In this document: positions 8,692 through 16,324 of the stretch, in pieces | How positions within the stretch are numbered: position 1 is the first letter of the stretch | Layout: every line of letters begins with the position of its first letter | Source: Hyphomicrobiales bacterium | GTDB lineage: Bacteria > Pseudomonadota > Alphaproteobacteria > Rhizobiales > Rhizobiaceae | NCBI GenBank assembly: GCA_017305935.1 | Contig: JAFKJU010000012.1 | Coordinates: 62,001 to 126,000 of the forward strand | DNA: 64,000 nucleotides | Direction: 5' to 3' | Notes under the pieces: generated by a model | Databases searched by the model: none | What the model saw: only the letters and a program-made list of their open reading frames with translations | What the model was told of the DNA's origin: nothing | Program-made: the position numbers and the translations under genes

Positions 8692-10028
8692 CAGGCGTGA
8701 TCCTCATTGAGGCAGAGGCCATGGACCGTCCCGAAATCGATGCGGCAGCCCGGCGCCAGACGCGCCGCCTGACCGGGCGCAACTGCGGTCGAGCGACCAT
8801 CGACATAGACGGCCGTCCAAGTCGTGGTGCCGAGATTGCGCAGGCCCGAAATCGAGGGATCGCGTGGATGCGGCTCGACGGTCGCGACGACGGTATTGCG
8901 ACGACGGCCGCTTTCACGGCCGATCCGGTCCGCCCGCAACTTTGCCCCATGAGACAGGAGCAGCCGGCCGCGCCCGAGCAGCATCGCCGCTGGCGGCGCG
9001 ATCGGCGTCTGGCAGGCGACACAAGTGAACTGCCCGCCCGATGCCGTTTCGCAAACCTGCTCATACGTGCAATTCGGGCAGGCGATTATGGTGTCGCGCA
9101 TCGTCGCGAAGGCTTCGATCCATTCGGTTTCGAGCACGCGGCTGCCGATTCCTGCTTTCAATCCCGTCGTGAAGGCCCGCGTCAGCAAGGTACGAACAGT
9201 CCTGGGCAGGGAATACCAGCGACGAACGATCGGATCGTGCACGCCAGCGACCGGGCCATTTGATTCATCGGTTTCATCGAACATGAACAGGGGATCGGTC
9301 CCGTAAAGGCTCACTTCCGCATCGCCATCGAGCAAGAGGGTTTCATGCTCGCGCCGGCCATCCAGGGGATGCCAGGCCATCAGGATGTAAAAGAACATCA
9401 CAGCCATCGAATAGAGATCGGTGATGGTTGACGGCAGTGCTTCGCGCCGGACGATTTCCGGCGCCATGAATTTGCGTGTTCCGTACACCGCGGCCGGTGC
9501 GCCGTTCACGTCGACATTGTCGTTGTCGCAAATGGCGATCTCACCATTCAACGGGTCGAGAAAGAGATTGCCGAACGAGATATCCTGGTAGCACTGGCCA
9601 CGGGCGTGAAGCTTGTGGAAACACTCCGCCGTCAGCAAGCAGGCGATCGCCCGATCGACAAGCTTTGGCGATACCCGATCCGGCGGCGCCGAAATCAGCC
9701 GCTTCATGCCGACGAAACGGCTCTCGCGCATCGGCATCACATAGGCGACGAGGTCAGGCCGTCCCAAGATACGCGCCCGATCCAACGGCCATAGGAAGGC
9801 ATTATCCGGCGGGCCGAGGGCAATCCCCCGGTCGAGCCGTTGCGCCAGACGCGGATCGGCATCAACGGTCTGCGAAAAATAGACCTTCAGCGCAAGGGGA
9901 CCATGGCTGTCGTCGATCTCATAGACCGAGCCTTGACCGCCGGAGCCGATCAGGCGCTTGATCACAGCGTGGCGCTCGCTGCCCGCAAGCAGGATAAGAG
10001 CGCCGGGATCGAGGACCGGGATCTCCAT
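8691..10028 (-). CDS. Ser/Thr protein kinase-like protein with zinc ribbon and FHA-like C-terminus
   Basis: A 445-residue cytoplasmic protein. The kinase fold spans about 18-310. Visible are the glycine loop G-S-G-G-Q-G-S-V-Y (28-36), Lys48 in ALKVY, a catalytic loop YQDISFGN (D149, N154), C-D-N-D (D168) in place of DFG, and an APE motif at 189-191. The HRD motif is changed to YQD, as in YegI-like kinases. Residues 317-339 hold a four-cysteine zinc ribbon (CPNC...CVAC). The last 60 residues share a motif with the tail of the PrsW-like protease. It is the first gene of the minus-strand operon. Activity is likely because Lys and both Asp residues remain, but untested. Confidence 0.85.
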   Translation of the reverse strand: MEIPVLDPGALILLAGSERHAVIKRLIGSGGQGSVYEIDDSHGPLALKVYFSQTVDADPRLAQRLDRGIALGPPDNAFLWPLDRARILGRPDLVAYVMPMRESRFVGMKRLISAPPDRVSPKLVDRAIACLLTAECFHKLHARGQCYQDISFGNLFLDPLNGEIAICDNDNVDVNGAPAAVYGTRKFMAPEIVRREALPSTITDLYSMAVMFFYILMAWHPLDGRREHETLLLDGDAEVSLYGTDPLFMFDETDESNGPVAGVHDPIVRRWYSLPRTVRTLLTRAFTTGLKAGIGSRVLETEWIEAFATMRDTIIACPNCTYEQVCETASGGQFTCVACQTPIAPPAAMLLGRGRLLLSHGAKLRADRIGRESGRRRNTVVATVEPHPRDPSISGLRNLGTTTWTAVYVDGRSTAVAPGQAARLAPGCRIDFGTVHGLCLNEDHA

Positions 10029-10156
10029 GACGTCAATCGCTCCGCGCTGTCACCGTCAAAATGCCCCGTAACGTGAGGCGAGCCCTGTTTCGGTGGACCG
10101 GCTGCGAGCGTTCGGGAAAATGAAACCGATTCGAGGCATTCAGACAACTTTCTAAG

Positions 10157-10169
10157 AACTCACTGAGTT
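10157..10169. promoter_or_regulatory. Palindrome AACTCACTGAGTT upstream of kinase operon
   Basis: A perfect 6+1+6 palindrome 129 bases before the kinase start. The same 13 bases recur upstream of the TPR gene at 11866-11878. A weaker copy, GACTCATTGAGCT, lies at 10205-10217. Repetition in front of two neighbouring minus-strand units points to a shared operator. The nearby MarR-type regulator (12376-12849) is a natural candidate to bind it. Confidence 0.55.
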
Positions 10170-10204
10170 ATAAGTATTCATTCGTTTCAGCGCAATCAAT
10201 TAAT

Positions 10205-10217
10205 GACTCATTGAGCT
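10205..10217. promoter_or_regulatory. Degenerate copy of the AACTCA-N-TGAGTT palindrome
   Basis: GACTCATTGAGCT keeps ACTCA-T-TGAG of the perfect palindrome found 48 bases away and matches its spacing. It lies in the 243-base gap between the kinase start and the TPR gene stop. It may be a second, weaker binding site. Confidence 0.35.
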
Positions 10218-10271
10218 TATTAAGAGGCGAGTTGTTATGGATGGATCTATCCGCGCGTCGTGATCGATAAG

Positions 10272-11846
10272 CTAGTTTCCTGATTCTGCTGAATTTTCCC
10301 CGATAAGGGCGTGCGCGATAATGGCGTCCGGCTCCTGCGGAAATGCCTCGATGTAGCTGCGGAAGGCGGCATGCGCCTGTTCGGTCTGGCCTAGCATCAT
10401 AAAGGCGCGGCCAAGACGAAACAGGATGCGCCGATCGAGCGGATCGAGCCGCTGCACATCCTTGAATGCGGCGAGAGCGCCGCTGCCGTCTTGCTGGGCA
10501 AGCGCCGCATCGCCAAGTCCCAAACGATAGGTGGGCTGCGCGGGAGCGAGCTGGACCGCGCTCTCGAAGCTTGCCCGCGCCGTATCGAATTGCTTGGCCA
10601 GCATCTGGGCATTGCCGAGCTGCGCCAAGGCATCGGCGTCCTTCGGCGCCAGGCGGGCGATCTCCATCTTGTGGCTGACCAGACCGGCAATGTCGCCCTT
10701 CTCGATCGCCATAAGCGACAATGCCTGATGGGCAATAATGGAATTCGGGTCGATTTCGAGCATGCCGTCGAAGGTCATTGCCGCCGCGACCGGATCTCCG
10801 ATATCCCGTTGCAGCATGCCCAGACGGAATTGAAGATCGATATCCTGCGGCTGCAGGCTCACAGCTCTGGCCAGATCCGCGGCCGCCGCCTTGTGGTCTC
10901 CGGCATGGGCTGCGATTTCCCCGCGCCACTTATAGGCTTGCGCATTGCGTGGCGATAGACGCAGAGCCTCGGCAATCGATTTGCGCGCCTCCTCGACGTC
11001 ACCTGCGCCCAGTTCGGCGGCCGCACGGGTGATCAGCGCATCGACGAAATGCTTGTCCAGTCTGAGCGCCTCATCGGCAAGCGCCCGCGCCTTGTCGTAT
11101 TCCTTGCGGTCGGTGGTGAGTTGCGCGGCGACCGTCAGCGCCCATGCGGCATCCGGATGGCCTTCGCGGGCCAGACGGCGCAATTCGGCGATCGTGCGGG
11201 TTTCGCTTTCGGAACGCAGCGCCAGAATGCCCCTCACCGGATCGATAAACATCAGCGCTTCCGCCACGGCCTTGCGAAACCAGAGATTGATATCGCCGTT
11301 CCCCGGCGGCGGCAGATCGATCACATGGATTTCCTTGTCGATGATGCGCAGCCTGAGCGCGCTGTTCTCGATCGTGCAGGGATCTGCAACGCAGGTCAGC
11401 TCTCCCGATATTCGGGTCTCAGCGCGACCGAAGAAGGCGCGCACATGATGGATCAGCGATTCGAACGAAATGCCCGAGTCCGGGATCGAAAACTCGATGC
11501 GCTGCGAACTCGGCAGGACATCGCGCGTCTCCTTCGCGGCTTTCACCTCGTCCGTCACCTTCGACCAGGCGTCCCAGAGCCGGTTGCCGATCACGGTGCC
11601 GTTCAGCCCCTTCTCCTCCAGCGCGGCCGGAACGGAAATCGTCGTGATCGTCACTCGGTCACTTGCTAGTTCGGACAGCATTACGGGGACAATAACGATC
11701 ATCGCCAGAACGACCAGCACGTTGAACAATATGGAACGGATGAGTGTGGTTTTGCCTTCGATCAGGCGTATCAGCCGCGTCCACCAGCGAAGCCGCGGCG
11801 ATTGCGTCAGTTCTGCGTCGAATGCCGAATGATCGATCTCAGACAT
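10272..11846 (-). CDS. Membrane-anchored TPR-repeat protein
   Basis: A 524-residue protein. It has a cytoplasmic N-terminus, one membrane helix (about residues 36-58) and a periplasmic region of about 150 residues with a Cys pair in LTCVADPCTIE. From about residue 225 to 515 there are seven or eight tetratricopeptide repeats (for example YDKARALADEALRLDKHFVDAL and FDTARASFESAVQLAPAQPT). TPR domains hold protein complexes together, so this may be the scaffold for the kinase/phosphatase/protease set encoded just downstream on the same strand. A 15-bp palindrome lies 19 bases before the start codon. The gene is separated from the kinase by 243 bases and has its own promoter region. The link to the kinase operon is inferred from position and the shared palindrome. 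Confidence 0.78.
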   Translation of the reverse strand: MSEIDHSAFDAELTQSPRLRWWTRLIRLIEGKTTLIRSILFNVLVVLAMIVIVPVMLSELASDRVTITTISVPAALEEKGLNGTVIGNRLWDAWSKVTDEVKAAKETRDVLPSSQRIEFSIPDSGISFESLIHHVRAFFGRAETRISGELTCVADPCTIENSALRLRIIDKEIHVIDLPPPGNGDINLWFRKAVAEALMFIDPVRGILALRSESETRTIAELRRLAREGHPDAAWALTVAAQLTTDRKEYDKARALADEALRLDKHFVDALITRAAAELGAGDVEEARKSIAEALRLSPRNAQAYKWRGEIAAHAGDHKAAAADLARAVSLQPQDIDLQFRLGMLQRDIGDPVAAAMTFDGMLEIDPNSIIAHQALSLMAIEKGDIAGLVSHKMEIARLAPKDADALAQLGNAQMLAKQFDTARASFESAVQLAPAQPTYRLGLGDAALAQQDGSGALAAFKDVQRLDPLDRRILFRLGRAFMMLGQTEQAHAAFRSYIEAFPQEPDAIIAHALIGENSAESGN

Positions 11847-11864
11847 CGCTGTCCCGCCAGTTAT

Positions 11865-11879
11865 AAACTCACTGAGTTT
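11865..11879. promoter_or_regulatory. Perfect 15-bp palindrome AAACTCACTGAGTTT
   Basis: A 7+1+7 palindrome in the divergent gap between the TPR gene (start 11846, minus) and the receiver/MarR genes (start 11987, plus). Its inner 13 bases repeat in front of the kinase gene. Its position 19 bases upstream of the TPR start would let a bound repressor block transcription or RNA polymerase binding. It could also serve the receiver-MarR unit as an autoregulatory site. Confidence 0.55.
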
Positions 11880-11986
11880 TAGATTGCCGGCCTAGGCGGG
11901 TCAATGCATGGCGCTTGCCGCGTCCGGCAAGTTATGCCATCCGTTGACCGGCGCGGCGCACTTCGCGCCTTCACCTGAAGGAAACG

Positions 11987-12346
11987 ATGATGCGGATCCT
12001 GGTAGCCGACGACGTCGAGGTCATGCGGATCTCTCTGGAGCTGGCGTTGAGCTCCGGCGGGCACGAGGTGTCCGTCGTGCCGACAGGGCGCGCCGCACTC
12101 AATATCCTGCGGGAAAAACGTTTCGACGCGGCGGTTCTCGATCTGTGGATGCCCGATGGCGACGGCTTGAGCGTGCTTCGCCAAATTCGCGAAGAACAGC
12201 CCGCTTTGCGCCTTTTCGTCATCACCGGCGGCGGACCGAGATTGCCAATCGAGGCGGCAGCCTTGATTTCCGAGGTCTGGGGCGCCGAACGCGTCTTCAT
12301 CAAGCCGTTCGACGAGTCCGAACTTCTTGCCGTTCTCGGCCGGTAA
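11987..12346 (+). CDS. Single-domain response regulator (CheY-like receiver)
   Basis: A 119-residue stand-alone receiver domain. The acidic pair is at D9-D10 (VADDVE), the phospho-acceptor Asp is in AVLDLWMPDGDG (about D52), the Thr is in FVITGGG, and the conserved Lys is in FIKPF near the C-terminus. There is no output domain, so it signals by protein contact. Two ATGs are adjacent (11987 and 11990); GAAGGAA lies just upstream and fits the second slightly better. It is followed after 29 bases by a MarR-type gene. The convergent histidine kinase at 12886-15180 is the obvious partner. Whether it controls the phosphorylation operon next door is unknown. Confidence 0.88.
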   Translation: MMRILVADDVEVMRISLELALSSGGHEVSVVPTGRAALNILREKRFDAAVLDLWMPDGDGLSVLRQIREEQPALRLFVITGGGPRLPIEAAALISEVWGAERVFIKPFDESELLAVLGR

Positions 12347-12375
12347 GCAAGCCCGCGAAAATCGAGTGAGCTGTC

Positions 12376-12849
12376 ATGACACAGAATGCGCCATCCATTG
12401 CCGCCATTACCAGATTGTTCGAGCTGGCGGCCCGTTCGCTGCATTCCGCCGGTTTCGCCGGCGGACTCTATCCGGCGCAATGGACAGCCTTGCGCTATCT
12501 GGCGCAGGCCGCACCGACGGAGAGAACCGCCGCTAAGCTGGCGCGCTTTCAGCAGATCGCCGTCGGTCCCGTGACCCGCACCGTGCGGACGCTGATCGCC
12601 AAAGGCTTGCTGAGCGAGGCGGGGTCGGCCGGACATCATCGCTCCAAGAGGCTGGACCTGACGGCCGAGGGAATCGCGCTTCTGGAGGACGACCCCTTGC
12701 TGGCCGTCGATGCCGAGCTTTCAAAACTTTCGACGCAGGATGGCCGGGCGCTCAGCGCCATCCTCGTGCGCATCATCTCGCATCTGCAGGCCAATCACGA
12801 CGGATCGCCGGATTTGATGCTGTCGCTCGACGACCACGAAAACGATTAG
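12376..12849 (+). CDS. MarR-family winged-helix transcriptional regulator
   Basis: A 157-residue protein with the MarR winged-helix plan. N-terminal dimer helices are followed by PAQWTALRYLAQ, a recognition-helix region (TAAKLARFQQIAVGPVTRTVRTLIAKGLL) and a wing (HHRSKRLDLTAEGIALL). MarR proteins bind short palindromes and are usually released by small ligands or oxidation. It sits in a likely operon with the receiver gene. The repeated AACTCACTGAGTT palindromes near the divergent TPR and kinase genes are candidate targets (inference). The ribosome site before ATG 12376 is weak (GAGTGAG). Eight bases after the stop begins an inverted repeat shared with the convergent kinase gene. Confidence 0.8.
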   Translation: MTQNAPSIAAITRLFELAARSLHSAGFAGGLYPAQWTALRYLAQAAPTERTAAKLARFQQIAVGPVTRTVRTLIAKGLLSEAGSAGHHRSKRLDLTAEGIALLEDDPLLAVDAELSKLSTQDGRALSAILVRIISHLQANHDGSPDLMLSLDDHEND

Positions 12850-12852
12850 AGC

Positions 12853-12882
12853 ATTTCCGGCGGACCGGAATTCACCGGAAAT
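12853..12882. terminator. Inverted repeat ATTTCCGG/CCGGAAAT between convergent genes
   Basis: Perfect 8-bp arms lie between the MarR gene stop (12849) and the histidine kinase stop (12886). The 14-base spacer holds a second partial copy (CCGGAATT), so two alternative stems are possible. No strong U-run is seen; a bidirectional terminator is the simplest reading. Confidence 0.4.
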
Positions 12883-12885
12883 ACT

Positions 12886-15180
12886 TTAGATATCCTCTGA
12901 AGATACGGGGTTTTCCGCCGCGAACACGATCCGGATCGTCGTCCCCTCGCCAGTGACGGAGAGGATCTGAAGATCGGCATTCCAACTCGAAACGATGCGA
13001 CGAACGATGGACAGGCCCAGACCGATGCCGCCGACAGACCCGGTCATGAAGGGTTCGGTCGCCCGCTTGCGAATGGTTTCGGGCATGCCATGACCATTGT
13101 CCACCACCGTCAGCACAGGTCGCCCGGCTTCCGTCGCGAGACGAATGGAAATGTGGCCAATGTTCGCGGTAGCGCGCAGCGAATTGCTGACCAGATTGGA
13201 CAGAACCTGGATCATCTCGCCAAGGCGAACCTGCGGCGTATCGACTGCTTCGATCATGCTGTCGAGCTGACAAGTCACGGGAACCGTCACGCGCACGGTA
13301 TCGACGGCATCGCGCACCGCCTGCTGGATCGGCACGGCGGCGCCGGCAAAGCCGTCCGGCGCATAGGCCCTGAGAACCGACCGGACAATTTCACCGGCGC
13401 GGATCCCCGAGGTGACGACGAGCCCGAGAAGACGCCGTCCGTCAGGATCGGTCACATACTGCTCGGCGACATGCCGCGACAGGCTGATGATCGGATGCAG
13501 GAAGTTATTGACTTCATGGGCGATGCCCCCAGCGAGATGACCGAGCGCGGCCAGCGTGTTGCGCCGGCTTTCGTCGGCGCGGCCCACGACATTGCTGGTA
13601 ATGTCGCTTACCACCGCCCGGAAGCCGTCATGGTGACCATCCTCGTCGACGATCGGCACCGTCGAAAGGCTGATCCAGCGCGTGGCTGCGTCATCCTCTC
13701 CGCCATTGGCGAATTCGAAGGCGCGCAATGGAACCCGCTCCAGCGTGCCGACAACGCCTTGCGACAGACCCGGCAAGCTGGTGATGAAATGTCGACCGGC
13801 TTCTAGTTCCAGAAGGCGCGATAGCGGCCCTGCCGCCGAACGGATCACGCCGTCCGGCCCGACTTCGAAAACGCCGTCCGTCCCGATTTCCGCATAATCG
13901 CGAGCACGTTGCTCGTTGCGTTCGGCAATCAGCGTCAACCGCCGTTCGCGTTGCCGCAGATCGACCGTGAGCAGAACTGCGAGCGCCAGCAGCGATATGG
14001 TCAGATCGGCGCCGGGACGGGTGAAGATACCGAGATCGGGATCCCAGGACGGAAGGGCGGCGCTGGCGATGCGCAGAAATAGACCCAGCGCAAGCGGCAT
14101 CCAGCACATCAGGAAATACCAGGCGCGGCTGTTGCCCCTGGCCGCAAGCCAGAGCGCGGCGGCAAATCCGCAGAGCATGCCGATCAGCGTCGGCAACGCC
14201 GCGCCGATATTGAAAGGCATCGAGGTCCAGAATGCGCCCTTGATGATGACGAGCGGCCCTTGCAGGGGAATGACGATCGCCACCAGCTTGAGGAATGTGT
14301 CGAGTCGCGGCGCATAGGTCTTGAGGCGGATGAAGGACGAGGTGAACAACAGCCAGAAGGATATGCCGACGGGTTGCGTGCCGTATAGCAACACATCGGC
14401 AAAATTGGGATTCGATGGCAGCAGCAATGCGTGATGCAATCCGCTTTCGGCAAAATTGCGGATCATCAGGAAGAAAGCCAGGGCGGCGGCATAGGCCATG
14501 CTTCTCTCCCGCAGGCGGAGGCCGATCGCGCCGAGATATACCGCCAGCGCCGCCACTGCCCCGTTGAGAAAGCTTTGATACATCATGTGTGTCGAGACGA
14601 TCTGCTCGAACACCGGCCGCTTGGCGATGAATACATTTCCTTTGAGCGGCCCGAAAGAATAGACGGCCAGATAGAGCGTCTTTCCAGACAGTTGTCTCCG
14701 GTCCAACTGAAATACCGGCTGAGACTTTTGTGCAAGCCCCAGATTGGCGTGGTCTCCGTAAACCCAATCGTGCGTTTCCGAAGTCGTGCCATCGTCGATG
14801 ATGAGCCGCGCCTTGCGGGCAAACCGATCCTCGAACCACAAGGTCCAGTCGTCCTCGTCGCCGGTCAATTCGGGTGGCGTCAGCCGCAGCCATATGTAGG
14901 CGCCTTCGAAAACACGAAGACCGAGGTTCGGCGTTCGCCCCGCCGAGTCGATAAAGGGCATCGCCTTCAGGGTCGCCCGCAATTCGGTGATGTCGAGGAT
15001 CTCACCGAAGTCCAGCCTGTATGAAAGATTTCGGCCAAGAGAAACCGGCTCTACAGCGACAAGCGGCTGCTCCGTCAATCGGCTATCCCGATTGAAAGCG
15101 ACACCGGAAAGGATACCGAAAGCAAGGCCATAAAGGCTCAGCATGATCAAGGCTAACAGACGCAGACGCATTATTCGCAT
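12886..15180 (-). CDS. 7TM-DISM sensor histidine kinase
   Basis: A 764-residue sensor kinase. After a first membrane helix (5-25) comes a periplasmic beta domain of about 180 residues, like the 7TMR-DISM extracellular domain. Seven membrane helices follow (about 215-420), then a short PAS-like region and a kinase core. The phospho-acceptor region is HLAGGIAHEVNNFLHPI, close to the NtrB-type H-box. The ATP site shows an N-box (QVLSNLVSNSLRAT), VVDNGHGM and GGIGLGLSIV. The open frame extends 33 codons further up, but ATG 15180 directly precedes the hydrophobic segment. It converges on the receiver/MarR pair and probably phosphorylates that receiver. The ligand is unknown; related sensor domains bind carbohydrates or other small molecules. 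Confidence 0.85.
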   Translation of the reverse strand: MRIMRLRLLALIMLSLYGLAFGILSGVAFNRDSRLTEQPLVAVEPVSLGRNLSYRLDFGEILDITELRATLKAMPFIDSAGRTPNLGLRVFEGAYIWLRLTPPELTGDEDDWTLWFEDRFARKARLIIDDGTTSETHDWVYGDHANLGLAQKSQPVFQLDRRQLSGKTLYLAVYSFGPLKGNVFIAKRPVFEQIVSTHMMYQSFLNGAVAALAVYLGAIGLRLRERSMAYAAALAFFLMIRNFAESGLHHALLLPSNPNFADVLLYGTQPVGISFWLLFTSSFIRLKTYAPRLDTFLKLVAIVIPLQGPLVIIKGAFWTSMPFNIGAALPTLIGMLCGFAAALWLAARGNSRAWYFLMCWMPLALGLFLRIASAALPSWDPDLGIFTRPGADLTISLLALAVLLTVDLRQRERRLTLIAERNEQRARDYAEIGTDGVFEVGPDGVIRSAAGPLSRLLELEAGRHFITSLPGLSQGVVGTLERVPLRAFEFANGGEDDAATRWISLSTVPIVDEDGHHDGFRAVVSDITSNVVGRADESRRNTLAALGHLAGGIAHEVNNFLHPIISLSRHVAEQYVTDPDGRRLLGLVVTSGIRAGEIVRSVLRAYAPDGFAGAAVPIQQAVRDAVDTVRVTVPVTCQLDSMIEAVDTPQVRLGEMIQVLSNLVSNSLRATANIGHISIRLATEAGRPVLTVVDNGHGMPETIRKRATEPFMTGSVGGIGLGLSIVRRIVSSWNADLQILSVTGEGTTIRIVFAAENPVSSEDI

Positions 15181-15462
15181 GTAACAATGATCGCCGCATT
15201 CGATAAGGTCACAATGATCCGCGCAATATCCATGAGGAAGCTTTGACCTATTCCAAATCTTTCTCCAACCAGGCCGCAACGGCTACTTTAGCGATAACAT
15301 ACATAATGCTGTTTGCAACTCCATCTGCGGCTAAGCGTGAAGAAAATGCGGTATATTTCGAGGAAAACGAAGCTAGATGCAGAAAAAAACGGAAAGTATC
15401 TCATCATTAAACTACGCCCGGTGCTCTTTTATTTTCGTAACTCGGGAGCGGCGCTTGGCGAT
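15181..15462. other. Intergenic region without a recognised gene
   Basis: About 280 bases between the sensor kinase start and the ABC transporter debris. It is AT-richer than its surroundings and should hold the promoter of the kinase gene. Two imperfect copies of ACAATGATC(G/C) occur at about 15184 and 15211. No gene is supported here. Confidence 0.4.
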
Positions 15463-15642
15463 TGCCGGCGCGAGGGACGTACTATGGTGATCGTTTCACA
15501 TGAAGTGGCTTTCGCGCGTGAGGTATCGAGCCGCGCCGCCTTCATGCACCGCGGTGTGATCGAGGAGGAACGGCCGGCGCCGGAATTCTTCACGTCGCCT
15601 CTCTCCAGTCGCCTTCGCGGCTTTCTCGCATCGCACCGATAG
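15463..15642 (+). pseudogene. C-terminal fragment of an amino-acid ABC transporter ATPase
   Basis: About 55 codons match the end of HisP/GlnQ-type ATPases: EGRTM-VIVSHE-VAFARE (the H-loop histidine region), then FMHRGVIEEE and a final FF-SPLSSRLRGFL. The Walker A, signature and Walker B parts are absent upstream, where the sequence turns into unrelated AT-rich DNA. It is followed after 13 bases by a permease pseudogene, the normal order in such operons. The protein cannot work. Confidence 0.75.
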
Positions 15643-15655
15643 AAGGAATTCTCGT

Positions 15656-16313
15656 ATGGACGGTTTCCTGGTGCAATTCGTCGTCGGTCTGAAGACGACG
15701 GTGCTGCTGGCGCTGGCAAGCGGCGCGCTTGGTATGACGTTGGTTGGTTGCCGCAGCCGGGCGGTTGTCGGGCTGGCGTGCCATGCGGCTCGTGGTCGGC
15801 TTCAACACAACGGTCATCCGCAGCGTACCTGAGCTTCTCATCATTCTGCTGATCTATTTCGGCGGGACCGTCGCAATCAGTGCTTTCTTCGGCCGGTATG
15901 TCGAGGTCAATGCCTCTCTTGCCGGGGTCGTTTCGCTCACCATGGTCTTCGGCGCCTATACGGCGGAGATCTTCAGAGGCGCGGTGCTCAGCATACCTCA
16001 GGGGCAGCTTGAGGCGGCGCGGTCGTTTGGTCTGCATCCTCTCTAGGCCTGGATATTGGTCATCCTCCCGCAGACGCTGCGCATCGCCTTGCCGGCGCTC
16101 GCCAACCAGTGGATCTCGCCGATTAAGGAGACGTCGCTAATATCGATTGTCGGGCTCACCGACATCATGCGGGTTGCCGCGATCGGTGCGGGTTCATTGC
16201 GAGCACCGCTTACATTCTACCTCGCAGCTTCCGCTCTCTATCTCGCGCTTACCAGCCTTGCGCTGGTGGTCTTCGATCTCCTCGAGCGGCGTTTCGCCCT
16301 GCCAGGACGCTGA
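15656..16313 (+). pseudogene. Broken polar amino-acid ABC permease (first subunit)
   Basis: An ATG with a good ribosome site (AGAAGGAATT) opens MDGFLVQFVVGLKTTVLLALASG, a typical HisQ/GlnP start. The frame shifts near 15735-15745 and continues as RLSGWRAMRLVVGFNTTVIRSVPELLIILLIYFGG and the EAARSFGL loop. There a TAG at 16044-16046 interrupts the conserved permease-ATPase contact loop. Reading resumes in frame as LPQTLRIALPALANQWISPIKETSL up to a stop at 16313. One frameshift plus one nonsense change make it a pseudogene. The family call is firm. Loss of function is clear unless both changes are sequencing errors, which is unlikely given the decayed neighbours. Confidence 0.82.
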
Positions 16314-16324
16314 GGCGCTTCATC

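Noticed and set aside
15184-15220. Two imperfect ACAATGATC repeats before the sensor kinase gene
   Set aside because: Too short and not symmetrical; spacing does not suggest a known regulator site, so no feature is claimed.
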